Shown: positions 1 to 9,660, counted from the first letter of the stretch. The stretch is 64,000 nucleotides of DNA from Novakomyces olei (GCA_016906335.1 JADEYG010000002.1:434001-498000), one strand, 5' to 3'. The notes: a model not told the origin generated them from the letters alone. Translations and numbers: made by a program.

Positions 1-885
1 AACAAGATGTAAAAAAGTGACTGTTCTCAATCTTTTAGTCCTTGTTCGGCCTGTCTTTAATAGAAAAATATTACGTGTCGGTTTAATTCTAGGCATATTT
101 CTGATAATTAAGACCAATAAAAGATCAGCGTTTGATTTCTAGCTACTAATAGAGTCACGGCACGAAATAAAGGAACTTCGTCTTCGAAATTTACATTCTA
201 TTTGTTGATGTCTTCCATTCATTAAGACTTTTATTTCTGCGGAATGCGCTTCACAAGATTGTTTCCTGAGAAGCACTTTTTGTAATATCAGAGATTCAGC
301 CGTAATAATATTGATAAAGTCTCCAGAGATGTATGAGGTACTCATTTCTGAAAAGCCCAGCCTTTATTTTCAATGATGCCTGACCGGAGACAGAACGAAA
401 CTAAGGGAGATACCAATTGCTTTAATTAATTGATAGCAAAGCCAAATAGATTATTTCAACAAATGATGAAGCCACAATGCCATGGATTCCAATGATATAA
501 ATAAAAGAGGCCAATCTATATCATATCAATTTGCTCGTTGACAAAAAAAGTGAATTCAGGGAAAGTGAGCGCTGTATATTTGGATCGCAATTTAAAGGGA
601 TGCGTATATAAACAGGTTTGGGATGGGATGCAGAGAAATTTCCAGATATAAATATAGTCTAAGGGTGCATTATATCAAAATCTAATAGACTAATATTATT
701 ATTACTATTATTATGTTAGTGGTCAATTCTTATCGCACTTCTAAGAGTATTAGGAATCGTAATTGAAATCGGTGATTGTAATTAAGAAGGCGGCCACCAG
801 GGCGCCGTAACAAATACTCGTAGTAAAACAGTTAATAACTCTGGCTTTCAAAAGCGGCGGAAGGCCGGCCTTTTATAGCCTTTAA

Positions 886-943
886 GACAAAGAACAAAGA
901 ACAAAGAACAAAGAACAAAGAACAAAGAACAAAGAACAAAGAC
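886..943. repeat. Microsatellite, 7-bp unit (ACAAAGA)n
   Basis: About eight tandem copies of a 7-bp unit (ACAAAGA/AAAGAAC), read directly. ORFs crossing it are low-complexity artefacts. Confidence 0.9.
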
Positions 944-1031
944 AAGGACAGAGAGCGAAGGCCCATACAATATTTCCCTTTTTAGAAACTACCTCTACAA
1001 GGGAGGTAAGGGGCCCCATAGTCTTATATGT

Positions 1032-1060
1032 TATTCTTAGTCTTATTCTTATTCTTATTC

Positions 1061-1109
<49 letters not shown>
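1032..1109. repeat. TTATTC/TTA microsatellite
   Basis: A run of TTATTC units turns into about 17 TTA/ATT units. Seen directly; the poly-isoleucine ORF on the minus strand is an artefact of it. Confidence 0.9.
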
Positions 1110-1166
1110 GTAAGTATCCACCGTAAACTACATCTGAATCGTTCCCTTGTAGACCAAATAGGTAAT

Positions 1167-1872
1167 TGTAAGGTGGCCCTTAGAGGGGAGCACCGCGGTG
1201 TAAACTCGCGTGTCGCTACAGGCGAACACGGACTGTCCTTTGCGAGACCGCTCGACAAAGGAAGTTCAATCGGGTACCGCGCGAAGCGAGTACCGAGAAA
1301 CGGGAACGTAGACTTGCGCCCGGCGCAAGAACTAAGGAAAAGGAAAAGGACGTTGTCCTTGAAAAGGCGACGGCGCTTCTCTAAAGCTTACCTGCTACAA
1401 GGTTATGTAGCAACTTTGAGATTATAAGCCCGTGGAGAGAGTTCTCTCCATGGGCGACTATGTAGACTATCCTATGAGGCTTAGCGGCTCGCTTAGCCAC
1501 TTCGCGGCCTAAGCCTCATCCCACCACGATCTCAATGCGATGGTCCCAGACCATCCGCATTGGGAAAGCGGTGGCGAGCTATGAACTCTATGGATCGATC
1601 TATCTAGCTTCGTAGCGATGCGCGATCGCTACTACTACTGTCATGCGCCGCGACGTGCCTACGTCGCGCGGGCATGGACGTGGACCTGCTTCGCGCGAGC
1701 CAGGTCCAACCTGCTCGCGAGCTAGGCCACTTACGCGCTTCGCGCGAGTAATGTCCAACATTACCTCGCGCGAGCTATTTAGATCTATCTAGCCTGAAGT
1801 CATCGCCTTTGGCGCTACAGGACTTCAGGCGTCGTTCGCTGTCGTGGTTCACGCGAGGCGGGGATCATGACA
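1167..1872 (-). repeat. Gypsy-1 3' LTR
   Basis: 706-bp LTR running between TGTAAGGTGG and GATCATGACA on the plus strand. The half from about 1429 on is a string of short inverted repeats, for example CCTGAAGTC with GACTTCAGG and TGGACCTG with CAGGTCCA. A GTG-initiated 84-codon frame recurs in all full copies but has no recognisable domain. Confidence 0.95.
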
Positions 1873-1935
1873 CTATCCCCCCTTTCTAGGGCGAGGTCTC
1901 CGCGCCTATGAAAACCACGTTAGCTACTAGACTGC

Positions 1936-1942
1936 TATATAA
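1936..1942 (+). promoter_or_regulatory. TATA box upstream of the antisense ORF
   Basis: TATATAA lies about 95 bp upstream of the conserved ATG at 2037 and just inside the left LTR of Gypsy-1. Position and orientation suit an independent promoter for the accessory ORF. This is inferred from the motif alone; no equally clear box precedes the Gypsy-2 counterpart. Confidence 0.4.
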
Positions 1943-2036
1943 GTGCGCTTTCGGCAATAAAACTATCTAAGTAATATAAAGTAATTTGCGGATGCAAAAC
2001 AAGAATTTTCGCTCTGCGTTCCGGATCAACAACAAC

Positions 2037-2492
2037 ATGTCGCTTGCTCATGTCAGAGATGCTATCGTGCCCTGCGAGTATTGCGTGGCAAACTCTTTGC
2101 CGTGCCGCTTCGTTCTCGGCACTGCACCGTTTGTGCGTCGCTGTATGGTCTGCGCGGCACGTCGCACCCGTTGCGAAGGAGGCCGTTTTCTTCATGACAA
2201 TGAGGAGAACGAGCGCCTTGTTGCCGCGCGTGAAGAACAGCGTGTGAGAGAGCGCGAGGAGCTGCAGCGTCGCCGCGAAAGACGTCGCGCGCGACAGCGA
2301 GCGCAGGAGGAAAGACGTCAGGCACCATTCGAGGTGCATGTAATTGCCGATGACGGTCCTCCGTCAACAAATTCGATCGTCGGTTCGGTTTCGAGTGCGC
2401 TGGCCCAGCGCGATGCGACTATCGCTCGCCTCGAGCGCCGCAACCGTGCGTTGGAGCGCGAGATTCTTTCGCTCCGTGCCGCTCGTCCGTAA
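2037..2492 (+). CDS. Gypsy-1 antisense accessory ORF, six-Cys zinc-cluster-like protein
   Basis: Encodes about 151 residues on the strand opposite to gag-pol, between the pol end and the 3' LTR. The start MSLA is chosen because the Gypsy-2 counterpart starts with the same residues; the frame is also open upstream to an ATG at 1992. Residues about 13-50 contain CEYC, then C after six residues, a 12-residue spacer, then CMVCAARRTRC, which gives C-x2-C-x6-C-x12-C-x2-C-x6-C. That fits the spacing of fungal Zn(II)2Cys6 clusters, although the basic residues lie in the second half rather than the first. A long Arg/Glu-rich helix follows, and the last 30 residues form a leucine-heptad coiled coil (ARLERRNRALEREILSL). 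I infer a zinc- and nucleic-acid-binding dimer; the function is unknown. Confidence 0.7.
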   Translation: MSLAHVRDAIVPCEYCVANSLPCRFVLGTAPFVRRCMVCAARRTRCEGGRFLHDNEENERLVAAREEQRVREREELQRRRERRRARQRAQEERRQAPFEVHVIADDGPPSTNSIVGSVSSALAQRDATIARLERRNRALEREILSLRAARP

Positions 2493-2719
2493 TTGTGTGC
2501 GTGACTCAACAGCCATTCCTCCTTGCGTTGTCCCATATTATTTGTTCGACAAGTAATTGAATATGTTTTTGTATAATTTTCTCGTAATAATTTAAACAAT
2601 AATAATCGCGGTATAATCAATAAATCAATAAATCACTTTAAGAGTTGAGTCTTAGTTTCGCGTGGGTGACGAAAGTTGAAGGTCGTCGCCCGAATAGGGA
2701 GCTCGCTTAGCATTCCCAT

Positions 2720-5700
2720 TTAAGAACCAGGTTTGTTCGGGTGTGCACGGTGGAATTCGTTTACCAAATCCATGCAGTTGTGTAAATGTTTCGCAGGCTC
2801 CCACGTGCGGTCGGAGGCGTCGTAGCCTTTCCAATGCACATAATATTGAAGTTGCTTGCGTCGGATGCGCGAGTCTAGAACTTGCTCGACTTCCCATTCC
2901 GGGTTAGCATCCAATATAACTGGAGGTGGTGGCGCGATCTGTTCTCGCGCGATCTGCGACACTGCGTTATGTCGCTCTAGCAATGAAGCGTGGAAGACAG
3001 GATGTATACGCATTGCCTTCGATAGTTCCAAGCGATATGCACGCAAACCAACGCGTGCGATAATCCTAAACGGTCCCAGCTTCTTGGCATCCAGCTTATC
3101 GCATGGCCGCGTAGTGCTAATATTTTTTCGCACTAGCCAGACTTGATCGCCAATAGCAAAACTTTTGTCGACGCGATGCTCATTTGCAAAGCGCGCCTGG
3201 TCGCTGAGAGACTTTTCGATTTCGACTTTCAATAAGCGATGTAGATTCCGTAGGTATTCGATACGTTCATCCGCGGATGGGCATTGTCGCGAAGATGAAA
3301 TCGTAAAGCGACATTTCGGGTTGTAGCCGTAAAAAGCGTAAAACGGTGTTGTCTTTGTAGACGACTGCTCTGAATTGTTGTACGCGAATTGAGCAAAAGG
3401 TAACAAATTGACCCAATTGCTTTGCTGATAGTTGCTGTAGATCCTCAGATATTGCTCTAAGATCTGGTTAAGCCTCTCTGTTTGGCCGTCGCTCTGTGGG
3501 TGGTACGCGGTAGACAACTTCTGCTGTATATCGCATTGCGAAAGCAAGTGTCGTGTAAACTGCGATACAAATACCGAACCCCTGTCAGAGACTATTTCGT
3601 CTGGTAGGCCATAGTTGGCAAATACGCGATGGGCGTAAATCAAAGCTAGCTCAGTAGCCTTAATAGATTCGCGTATTGGTATAAATATTCCGATTTTCGT
3701 AAATCGACAGGTGATTACCCATATGGAGTCGTAGGTTTTTTGTGTAATCGCATCGCGCGACTCCGGTAATTTCACAATGAAGTCCATTGAGATACTTTCC
3801 CAGGGTCTCGCTGGTACTCTCAGTGGGTGTAGTAGTCCATACGGTGCATGTCGCGAAGGCTTGTTTCGCGCACAAGTATCGCACGACTCGACGTAGCTAA
3901 ATATCTCTTTTCGCATGCGTGGCCAATAGTAGTTTCGCATGACTAAGTCCAACGTTTTGGCCTGGCCAGGGTGACCCGCGACATGCGAATCATGGCATGT
4001 CTGTAGTATAGCTAATCGCAAACGATTGTCGTTTGGGATGTATAGCAAACCCGAAAACGTTAGAAGACCCTTTTCGTTTATACTGTAGTTTCGCAGATGT
4101 TCCGACACTGGCTGCTTGCCGAGGTCCTCCATGACAACCTTGCAAGTCTTGTCTTTGCCGTAACATTGTTTAATCTGATCATCAATGCCTGTATCTTCTA
4201 CGGTCGCGAACAGGAAGTGCGATCTGTCCAATAGTGCCATAGTTCGCTCTGGTTTCTCCTGTTCCTTATCGCCGACATAATCGCTTCGCCTAGACAAGGC
4301 ATCCGCTTTGTGATTTAGCTTTCCAGCACGGTATTCAATAACGAAATCATAGGAAGCGATCAATTGCGACCATCGCATCTGTCTACGGCTAAGTACTCTT
4401 GCTGTAAGAAAGTACATGAGATTGCGGTGATCCGTATAAATTGTAGTGCGATGTAACGGACTCTCCAGGTAAACTCGCCATTCGCGAAGACATGCGACAA
4501 TAGCTAACAGCTCTTTGTCGTAGATATCATAGTTTACTTCCGCGCTAGTCATTTTTCGCGAGTAGAACGCGATGGGTCTCATTTCGTCGCTGTTGTCTTT
4601 CTGCGAGAGAATCCCACCGATCGCGAAGTCCGATGCGTCGGTTTCCAAATAACTTGGCTTCTGCGGGTCGAAATGCGCAAGGATCGGCGCACCCAGAAAA
4701 GCGTTCTTCAGAGTTTGGAAAGAGTCAATGCACTCCTTGGAGAAATTAAACTGCGCATCCTTCTTCAGTAAGCGGGTGAGAGGGATGGTAATTTTGCTGT
4801 AGTTTGCAATAAATCTGCGATAGTAATTTGATAGGCCTAAGAACGACATAACGTCTTTCGCGTTCTTGGGTTCAGGCCATGTCTCAATAGAATCAACTTT
4901 CGCTTTCTCCATAGACACTCCTTTCGTAGAGACAACAAAGCCTAGGAACTCTGTCGTGTCTGTGTGGAACTCGCATTTCTCTAGTTTCACAAATAAGTTT
5001 GCTTTGCGAAGTCGTTTCAGTACTTCGCGAACATGCGTCACATGCTCCTCCTCGGTGTCCGAATAGATCAAGATGTCGTCCAAGTATACAACAGCAAAGC
5101 GATCCAGACAATCGCGTAATGTGTCGTTCGCAAGAGCTTGGAAAGATGCCGGGGCGTTCGTGAGCCCGAAAGGCATAACCTGATATTCGTAATGTCCATA
5201 ACGCGTACGGAAGGCGGTTTTCCACTCGTCGCCTTCGCGTATACGGACAAGATTATACGCGCCACGGAGATCTAATCGCGTAAATATCGTCGACTGACGA
5301 ATGCGATCCAATAGCTCCGATATGAGCGGCAGCGCATAGCGATTTTTGACAGTTACCGCGTTTAGCCCGCGATAATCTACGCACAGTCTCAGCGAACCGT
5401 CCTTCTTTTTCACAAAAAGAATTGGAGCCCCCGCGGGCGATGAAGACGGCCTAATGAATCCCTTCGCTAGATTGTCTTTAATGTAGTCGCGTAGTGTTTG
5501 TAGCTCGCGTTCGGCCAGAGGATATATAGGCCCGAACGGCGGCTTCGCGCCTTCTGTCAACGGTATTGCGTGATCCCACGCCTGATGCTGTGGTAGAATG
5601 TCTGCATTTCTTTTCTCAAAAAGATCGCGAAAGTCTGCATACTCGGGAGGTATAGCGACGTTTTTGTCCTCGCTTTTAGCGTCGGTCGCGTATACGCACA

Positions 5701-6202
5701 GCAATCCCGAGTCGTTGCCTCGCGATAGCTTAGCAAATTCCGTCGCACTGATTTGCGATGGTTCGTCTTGTGCCTCGGGCTTCTTGAGGCAGTTTGCTAA
5801 GCAATAGGAAGACTCGAATTCGACTTTTGCACGTCTCCATGCAATCCTTGGCTCATGTTTGTCGAGCCATGGCTTTCCTAAAATAACGTCGTGTCCAGAG
5901 AGCGGTATCACGTTAAACATCATAGTCTCGCGATGTTCGCCTATGGTGACCTCCATGTTTTCAGTCTGGAAGCGAACACCTCCGGTGCGAATCGCTCTTC
6001 CATCCACAACTCGTAGTGGCTCAATCTTCGCCTTCTTCGTTATATCGATTATGCTTCTCGTAGCAAGGCTCTGGCTGATAAAATTCGACGTCGCGCCTGA
6101 GTCGATCAGCGCCTTCGCGTCCAGCTGGCCCTTGCTAGTTCTCAAATTTGCAGTAACTGTGAGATGTATTCCTCTGTCAGGTTCGGGTACCACTGACATC
6201 AC
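2720..6202 (-). CDS. Gypsy-1 pol polyprotein with chromodomain
   Basis: About 1160 residues. Domains in order: aspartic protease (LIDSGATSNF, about residue 32), reverse transcriptase (VVYLDDILIYS, about 370), RNase H (LETDASDFAIGG, about 517), integrase with an HHCC zinc-binding region (HVAGHPG ... CDTCARNK, about 735-775) and DDE core (DFIVKLP, about 805), and a C-terminal chromodomain (about 1099-1155; EWEVEQVLDSR, YYVHWKGY, TWEP). The frame is open throughout. It starts close after gag in another frame, so expression by frameshifting or read-through, as in the family, is likely. Confidence 0.95.
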   Translation of the reverse strand: MMSVVPEPDRGIHLTVTANLRTSKGQLDAKALIDSGATSNFISQSLATRSIIDITKKAKIEPLRVVDGRAIRTGGVRFQTENMEVTIGEHRETMMFNVIPLSGHDVILGKPWLDKHEPRIAWRRAKVEFESSYCLANCLKKPEAQDEPSQISATEFAKLSRGNDSGLLCVYATDAKSEDKNVAIPPEYADFRDLFEKRNADILPQHQAWDHAIPLTEGAKPPFGPIYPLAERELQTLRDYIKDNLAKGFIRPSSSPAGAPILFVKKKDGSLRLCVDYRGLNAVTVKNRYALPLISELLDRIRQSTIFTRLDLRGAYNLVRIREGDEWKTAFRTRYGHYEYQVMPFGLTNAPASFQALANDTLRDCLDRFAVVYLDDILIYSDTEEEHVTHVREVLKRLRKANLFVKLEKCEFHTDTTEFLGFVVSTKGVSMEKAKVDSIETWPEPKNAKDVMSFLGLSNYYRRFIANYSKITIPLTRLLKKDAQFNFSKECIDSFQTLKNAFLGAPILAHFDPQKPSYLETDASDFAIGGILSQKDNSDEMRPIAFYSRKMTSAEVNYDIYDKELLAIVACLREWRVYLESPLHRTTIYTDHRNLMYFLTARVLSRRQMRWSQLIASYDFVIEYRAGKLNHKADALSRRSDYVGDKEQEKPERTMALLDRSHFLFATVEDTGIDDQIKQCYGKDKTCKVVMEDLGKQPVSEHLRNYSINEKGLLTFSGLLYIPNDNRLRLAILQTCHDSHVAGHPGQAKTLDLVMRNYYWPRMRKEIFSYVESCDTCARNKPSRHAPYGLLHPLRVPARPWESISMDFIVKLPESRDAITQKTYDSIWVITCRFTKIGIFIPIRESIKATELALIYAHRVFANYGLPDEIVSDRGSVFVSQFTRHLLSQCDIQQKLSTAYHPQSDGQTERLNQILEQYLRIYSNYQQSNWVNLLPFAQFAYNNSEQSSTKTTPFYAFYGYNPKCRFTISSSRQCPSADERIEYLRNLHRLLKVEIEKSLSDQARFANEHRVDKSFAIGDQVWLVRKNISTTRPCDKLDAKKLGPFRIIARVGLRAYRLELSKAMRIHPVFHASLLERHNAVSQIAREQIAPPPPVILDANPEWEVEQVLDSRIRRKQLQYYVHWKGYDASDRTWEPAKHLHNCMDLVNEFHRAHPNKPGS

Positions 6203-6246
6203 CTCCGAAAGCCTCGTGTCATTAACGCCCAGATCAGGCCTTTCTT

Positions 6247-7194
6247 TTAGACCTGGGCTCTCGCTTTTCCCGGTTCCGTGATACTGTCCATAACCACCGA
6301 GATGCGTTGCTCATAATTGCGTTGCTTCTGTTTGCAATCACGTGCGCGATGACCTTCGCGTCCGCACGTAAAACATCTGTTCTCTTTCTTTCGACGCTGG
6401 CGTTCGTCGCTGGTAATGCTCTTCTTTTCGTAACTGGTAGCATCTACCTCCATGGGAGTGTATCCTTTGTTCGCGATCGTCGCGCCCCTATAGCCTGAAG
6501 CGCCCTTGGCGTTCGTACGGCTAGCGCTTTCGTAGTAACGATCCGACAACCTTTCGTCCACGCGTACAGACTTCTCAATTAAGTCTGACAATGTACGCGA
6601 TTTTTCCAACCGAGATAATTCGTCCTTAATTCGATCTTTCAATCCTTGATAATATTCGTAGCGTAAACTGTGATCGCTAAAATCCAAGTGCGAAGTGATC
6701 TGCTGAAAACGCGAAGTATACTCAGCAACAGATCCTCGCTGTTTGAGCAATGCTAGCTCCCGCTCAGCCTGACTAATGCGGTCGACGCTCCCAAATGTCG
6801 TGGAGAGCTCGTCGCAAAACAGGGCAAAGTCACTGGTAATTAGGCTTTCATCGTGGTCGCGCAAGTGGGGTTCAAACCACGCAAAAGCGGCACCGCGCAG
6901 ATAAGATACCGCAAACAGGACCTTCGCTTCGTCGTTGCGAAACTCATGTGGCTTGAGTCTCACGTATAAGCGAACCTGTGCAAGGAAAGTATCCACCGAT
7001 CTGCGATCACCTCTGAATGTATCCGGCTTCGAAATGCTTGGCCCTTCGCTGACTCCTGATCGTCGAGATCCCCGGGATCCCATTTCCTGGCGAAGGCCTT
7101 CAATAACCGATTTGTCCTTAACGCGCTCCTCTTGGAGCGACGCGATCTGCGCCTGCAGCGTCTGCAGAAACGCGTTCAAGTCCTCTTGACTCAT
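6247..7194 (-). CDS. Gypsy-1 gag
   Basis: 315 residues starting MSQEDLNAFLQTLQ. An N-terminal coiled-coil stretch is followed by a retrotransposon capsid-like region (FRGDRRSVDTFLAQVRLY ... YLRGAAFAWFEPHL) and one CCHC zinc knuckle near the C-terminus (CFTCGREGHRARDC). The protein packages element RNA. It is homologous to the Gypsy-2 gag, which has the same FLAQLRLY and CFNCGRVGHRAREC landmarks. Confidence 0.93.
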   Translation of the reverse strand: MSQEDLNAFLQTLQAQIASLQEERVKDKSVIEGLRQEMGSRGSRRSGVSEGPSISKPDTFRGDRRSVDTFLAQVRLYVRLKPHEFRNDEAKVLFAVSYLRGAAFAWFEPHLRDHDESLITSDFALFCDELSTTFGSVDRISQAERELALLKQRGSVAEYTSRFQQITSHLDFSDHSLRYEYYQGLKDRIKDELSRLEKSRTLSDLIEKSVRVDERLSDRYYESASRTNAKGASGYRGATIANKGYTPMEVDATSYEKKSITSDERQRRKKENRCFTCGREGHRARDCKQKQRNYEQRISVVMDSITEPGKARAQV

Positions 7195-7348
7195 CGTAAT
7201 TCAATAATTCGTTTGTGCTGCTAAACCGTAGCAAAGCACCCTTCGTCGCAACAACTTAGTGCGAAATAAAACTTGTAAATCGAAATTTGTGTACGCCTCC
7301 GTGCGTGACACCTTTCAACGCCGTGTAAATCTGTAGCTTAGACGAGCT

Positions 7349-7362
7349 CACGGGCTTATAAT
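7349..7362 (-). other. Gypsy-1 primer-binding site, complementary to its own LTR
   Basis: Two bases inside the 5' LTR, the minus strand reads ATTATAAGCCCGTG. The exact reverse complement (CACGGGCTTATAAT) occurs once in the element-sense LTR (plus-strand position 7619-7632). This is the layout of self-primed Tf1/sushi-type elements, in which the 5' end of the transcript folds back as primer. The pairing is seen directly; the mechanism is inferred from that family. Confidence 0.65.
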
Positions 7363-7364
7363 AG

Positions 7365-8070
7365 TGTAAGGTGGCCCTTAGAGGGGAGCACCGCGGTGTA
7401 AACTCGCGTGTCGCTACAGGCGAACACGGACTGTCCTTTGCGAGACCGCTCGACAAAGGAAGTTCAATCGGGTACCGCGCGAAGCGAGTACCGAGAAACG
7501 GGAACGTAGACTTGCGCCCGGCGCAAGAACTAAGGAAAAGGAAAAGGACGTTGTCCTTGAAAAGGCGACGGCGCTTCTCTAAAGCTTACCTGCTACAAGG
7601 TTATGTAGCAACTTTGAGATTATAAGCCCGTGGAGAGAGTTCTCTCCATGGGCGACTATGTAGACTATCCTATGAGGCTTAGCGGCTCGCTTAGCCACTT
7701 CGCGGCCTAAGCCTCATCCCACCACGATCTCAATGCGATGGTCCCAGACCATCCGCATTGGGAAAGCGGTGGCGAGCTATGAACTCTATGGATCGATCTA
7801 TCTAGCTTCGTAGCGATGCGCGATCGCTACTACTACTGTCATGCGCCGCGACGTGCCTACGTCGCGCGGGCATGGACGTGGACCTGCTTCGCGCGAGCCA
7901 GGTCCAACCTGCTCGCGAGCTAGGCCACTTACGCGCTTCGCGCGAGTAATGTCCAACATTACCTCGCGCGAGCTATTTAGATCTATCTAGCCTGAAGTCA
8001 TCGCCTTTGGCGCTACAGGACTTCAGGCGTCGTTCGCTGTCGTGGTTCACGCGAGGCGGGGATCATGACA
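7365..8070 (-). repeat. Gypsy-1 5' LTR
   Basis: Same 706-bp sequence as 1167-1872. It contains the 14-nt segment at 7619-7632 that pairs with the primer site, directly next to a hairpin (CCCGTGGAGAGA with TCTCTCCATGGG). Confidence 0.95.
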
Positions 8071-8600
8071 GTAATTCTCTTTGTTCAGTGAAGTATATAA
8101 GGGAAGAGCCCGAAGGCCTTGCTGGACAAGGTTTTCAACTGTTTTACTGTTACTGTTCGCTGTCCGTCTAACTACTGTCTCTACCGGTTCTTGTTGTTAT
8201 CGTTATCTATCCTTGGCATCCTTACGATTGCCCAGTGTCCTTAGTTAATTCATTATACAGAGTGCAAGATTAAGTTCAACCACTAACAGCTTTGAAAACC
8301 TTCCGCAGAGGCACTGCGCTAAGAAACGTGAAAAAAGAATACAAGAGAAGTTGTTGTATTTACAGCAATAAATTGAAACATGAATGTCAACGATCGAGTT
8401 CCTGAAAGAGACTCTACTGTGAGTTTGAGTCGAGAATCTGAAGGGGAATCGGAGTCTGAACCGTACCATCCCACGCAAGAGAGTGAATTGCTGACCGAAG
8501 TTCCACCGTCGGCAATGCGTCCTGTCAGAACTAGAGACTACATCACTTCATTTGAGAGCCGCGTGAATAGAATGCTTCAACGACAGGCTACGGAGATGCA
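8071..8600 (+). mobile_element. Older Gypsy-like leader and gag N-terminus (fragment)
   Basis: Continues the sequence interrupted by Gypsy-1. TATATAA at about 8093 is followed by a pyrimidine-rich leader and an ATG at 8380 opening a 74-codon acidic frame (MNVNDRVPERDSTVSLSRES ...) that resembles a gag N-terminus. A Gypsy-1-family LTR starts at 8601 inside this frame. Assignment to gag is by context only. Confidence 0.35.
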
Positions 8601-9312
8601 TGTAAGGTGGCCCTTAGAGGGGAGCACCGCGGTGTAAACTCGCGTGTCGCTACAGGCGAATACGGACCGTCCTTTGTTAGACCGCTCGACAAAGGAAGTT
8701 CAATCGGGTACCGCGCGAAGCGAGTACCGAAAAACGGGAACGTAGACTTGCGCCCGGCGCAAGAACTAAGAAAAAGGGAACAGACGTTGTCCTACAGGAA
8801 TACGACGGAGCTCCTCTAAAGCTTACCTGCTACAAGGCTATGTAGTGTCATGATCCCCGCCTCGCGCGAACCACGACAGCGAACGACGCCTGAAGTCCTG
8901 TAGCGCCAAAGGCGATGACTTCAGGCTAGATAGATCTAAATAGCTCGCGCGAGGTAATGTTGGACATTACTCGCGCGAAGCGCGTAAGTGGCCTAGCTCG
9001 CGAGCAGGTTGGACCTGGCTCGCGCGAAGCAGGTTCACGTCCATGCCCGCGCGACGTAGGCACGTCGCGGCGCATGACAGAACTAGTAGCGATCGCGCAT
9101 CGCTACGAGGCTAGATAGATCGATCCATAGGGTACATAGCTCGCCACCGCTTTCCCAATGCGGATGGTCTGGGACCATCGCATTGAGATCGTGGTGGGAT
9201 GAGGCTTAGGCCGCGAAGTGACTAAGCGAGCCGCTAAGCCTCATAGGATAGTCTACATAGTCGCCCATGGAGAGAACTCTCTCCACGGGCTTATAATCTC
9301 AAAGTTGCTACA
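8601..9312. repeat. Gypsy-1-family LTR copy, rearranged with an inverted part
   Basis: 8601-8846 matches the first third of the Gypsy-1 LTR in plus orientation and ends TATGTAG. 8847-9312 matches the remaining two thirds as reverse complement and ends GCTACA. The two parts together cover the LTR once, with a 5-bp TGTAG/CTACA overlap at the junction. Several substitutions relative to Gypsy-1 make it an older copy. Confidence 0.8.
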
Positions 9313-9647
9313 TGTAATGAACCGCGAAGTTCCATTCGCGAAGTTCCAATTTGGAACTTTTAACGGTTCTTCTCATAGTTGTTCGTAGGATCTTTTCATA
9401 GTTCCGTGCGGAAGCTGTATCTTCCGCACGAAGTGGAACTAGGCCCGACTGGGCAATTCAGCCACCGCGTGGCTGGACTTCGCCAGCCACGCAACAGTCA
9501 CGCCAAAGTTCTATAAATAGTTCCGCACCCGGGAAGAGATTTCTCTTCACGGGTTAACTCTCTCTTTAATACAAGAATAGAATTCAATCTACGAGTTCTA
9601 CGAACTCTCCTCCTTTTGCTGCGGCTACCTCCGCTGTTTTAGCAACA
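9313..9647 (+). repeat. LTR-like repeat of a third Gypsy-type family
   Basis: Starts TGTAATGAACC and ends TTTTAGCAACA, with a TATAAATAG box at about 9511 and CACGGGTTAAC about 30 bp further on. It is dense in inverted repeats (GTGCGGAAG with CTTCCGCAC, TGGCTGG with CCAGCCA), like the LTRs of Gypsy-1 and Gypsy-2. No matching second copy or target duplication is seen, so it is probably a solo or remnant LTR. Confidence 0.6.
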
Positions 9648-9660
9648 GTACCTGTAGAGG

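Larger units (their letters stand above)
1..1161. other. Non-coding flank, possible old Gypsy LTR
   Basis: No convincing gene is visible. The part from about 715 begins TGTTAGTGG and includes a GC-rich GGCCGGCC stretch (about 865-870) like one in the Gypsy-2 LTR, followed by two microsatellites. The sequence is cut at 1166 by Gypsy-1 and resumes at 8071, where a TATATAA and a gag-like ORF follow. I infer that about 715-1166 plus 8071-8260 is the LTR and leader of an older Gypsy-type element. No second LTR is present to confirm this. Confidence 0.3.
1167..8070 (-). mobile_element. Gypsy-1: chromodomain Ty3/Gypsy retrotransposon
   Basis: Minus-strand LTR element of 6904 bp. Its 5' LTR is on the right (7365-8070) and its 3' LTR on the left (1167-1872), each 706 bp, and they look identical over the parts I compared, so the insertion is recent. 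The target duplication GTAAT flanks it at 1162-1166 and 8071-8075. Internal parts in element order are a primer site at 7349-7362, gag 6247-7194, pol with a C-terminal chromodomain 2720-6202, an antisense accessory ORF 2037-2492, and a G-rich polypurine tract next to the left LTR. The element looks whole. It belongs with the chromoviruses, which typically insert by chromodomain targeting (family knowledge). It lies in an older Gypsy-like leader. Confidence 0.95.

Noticed and set aside
1173-1427. 84-codon frame repeated in every Gypsy-1-family LTR
   Set aside because: It needs a GTG start, lies in the LTR, has no domain, and is repeated only because the LTR is repeated.
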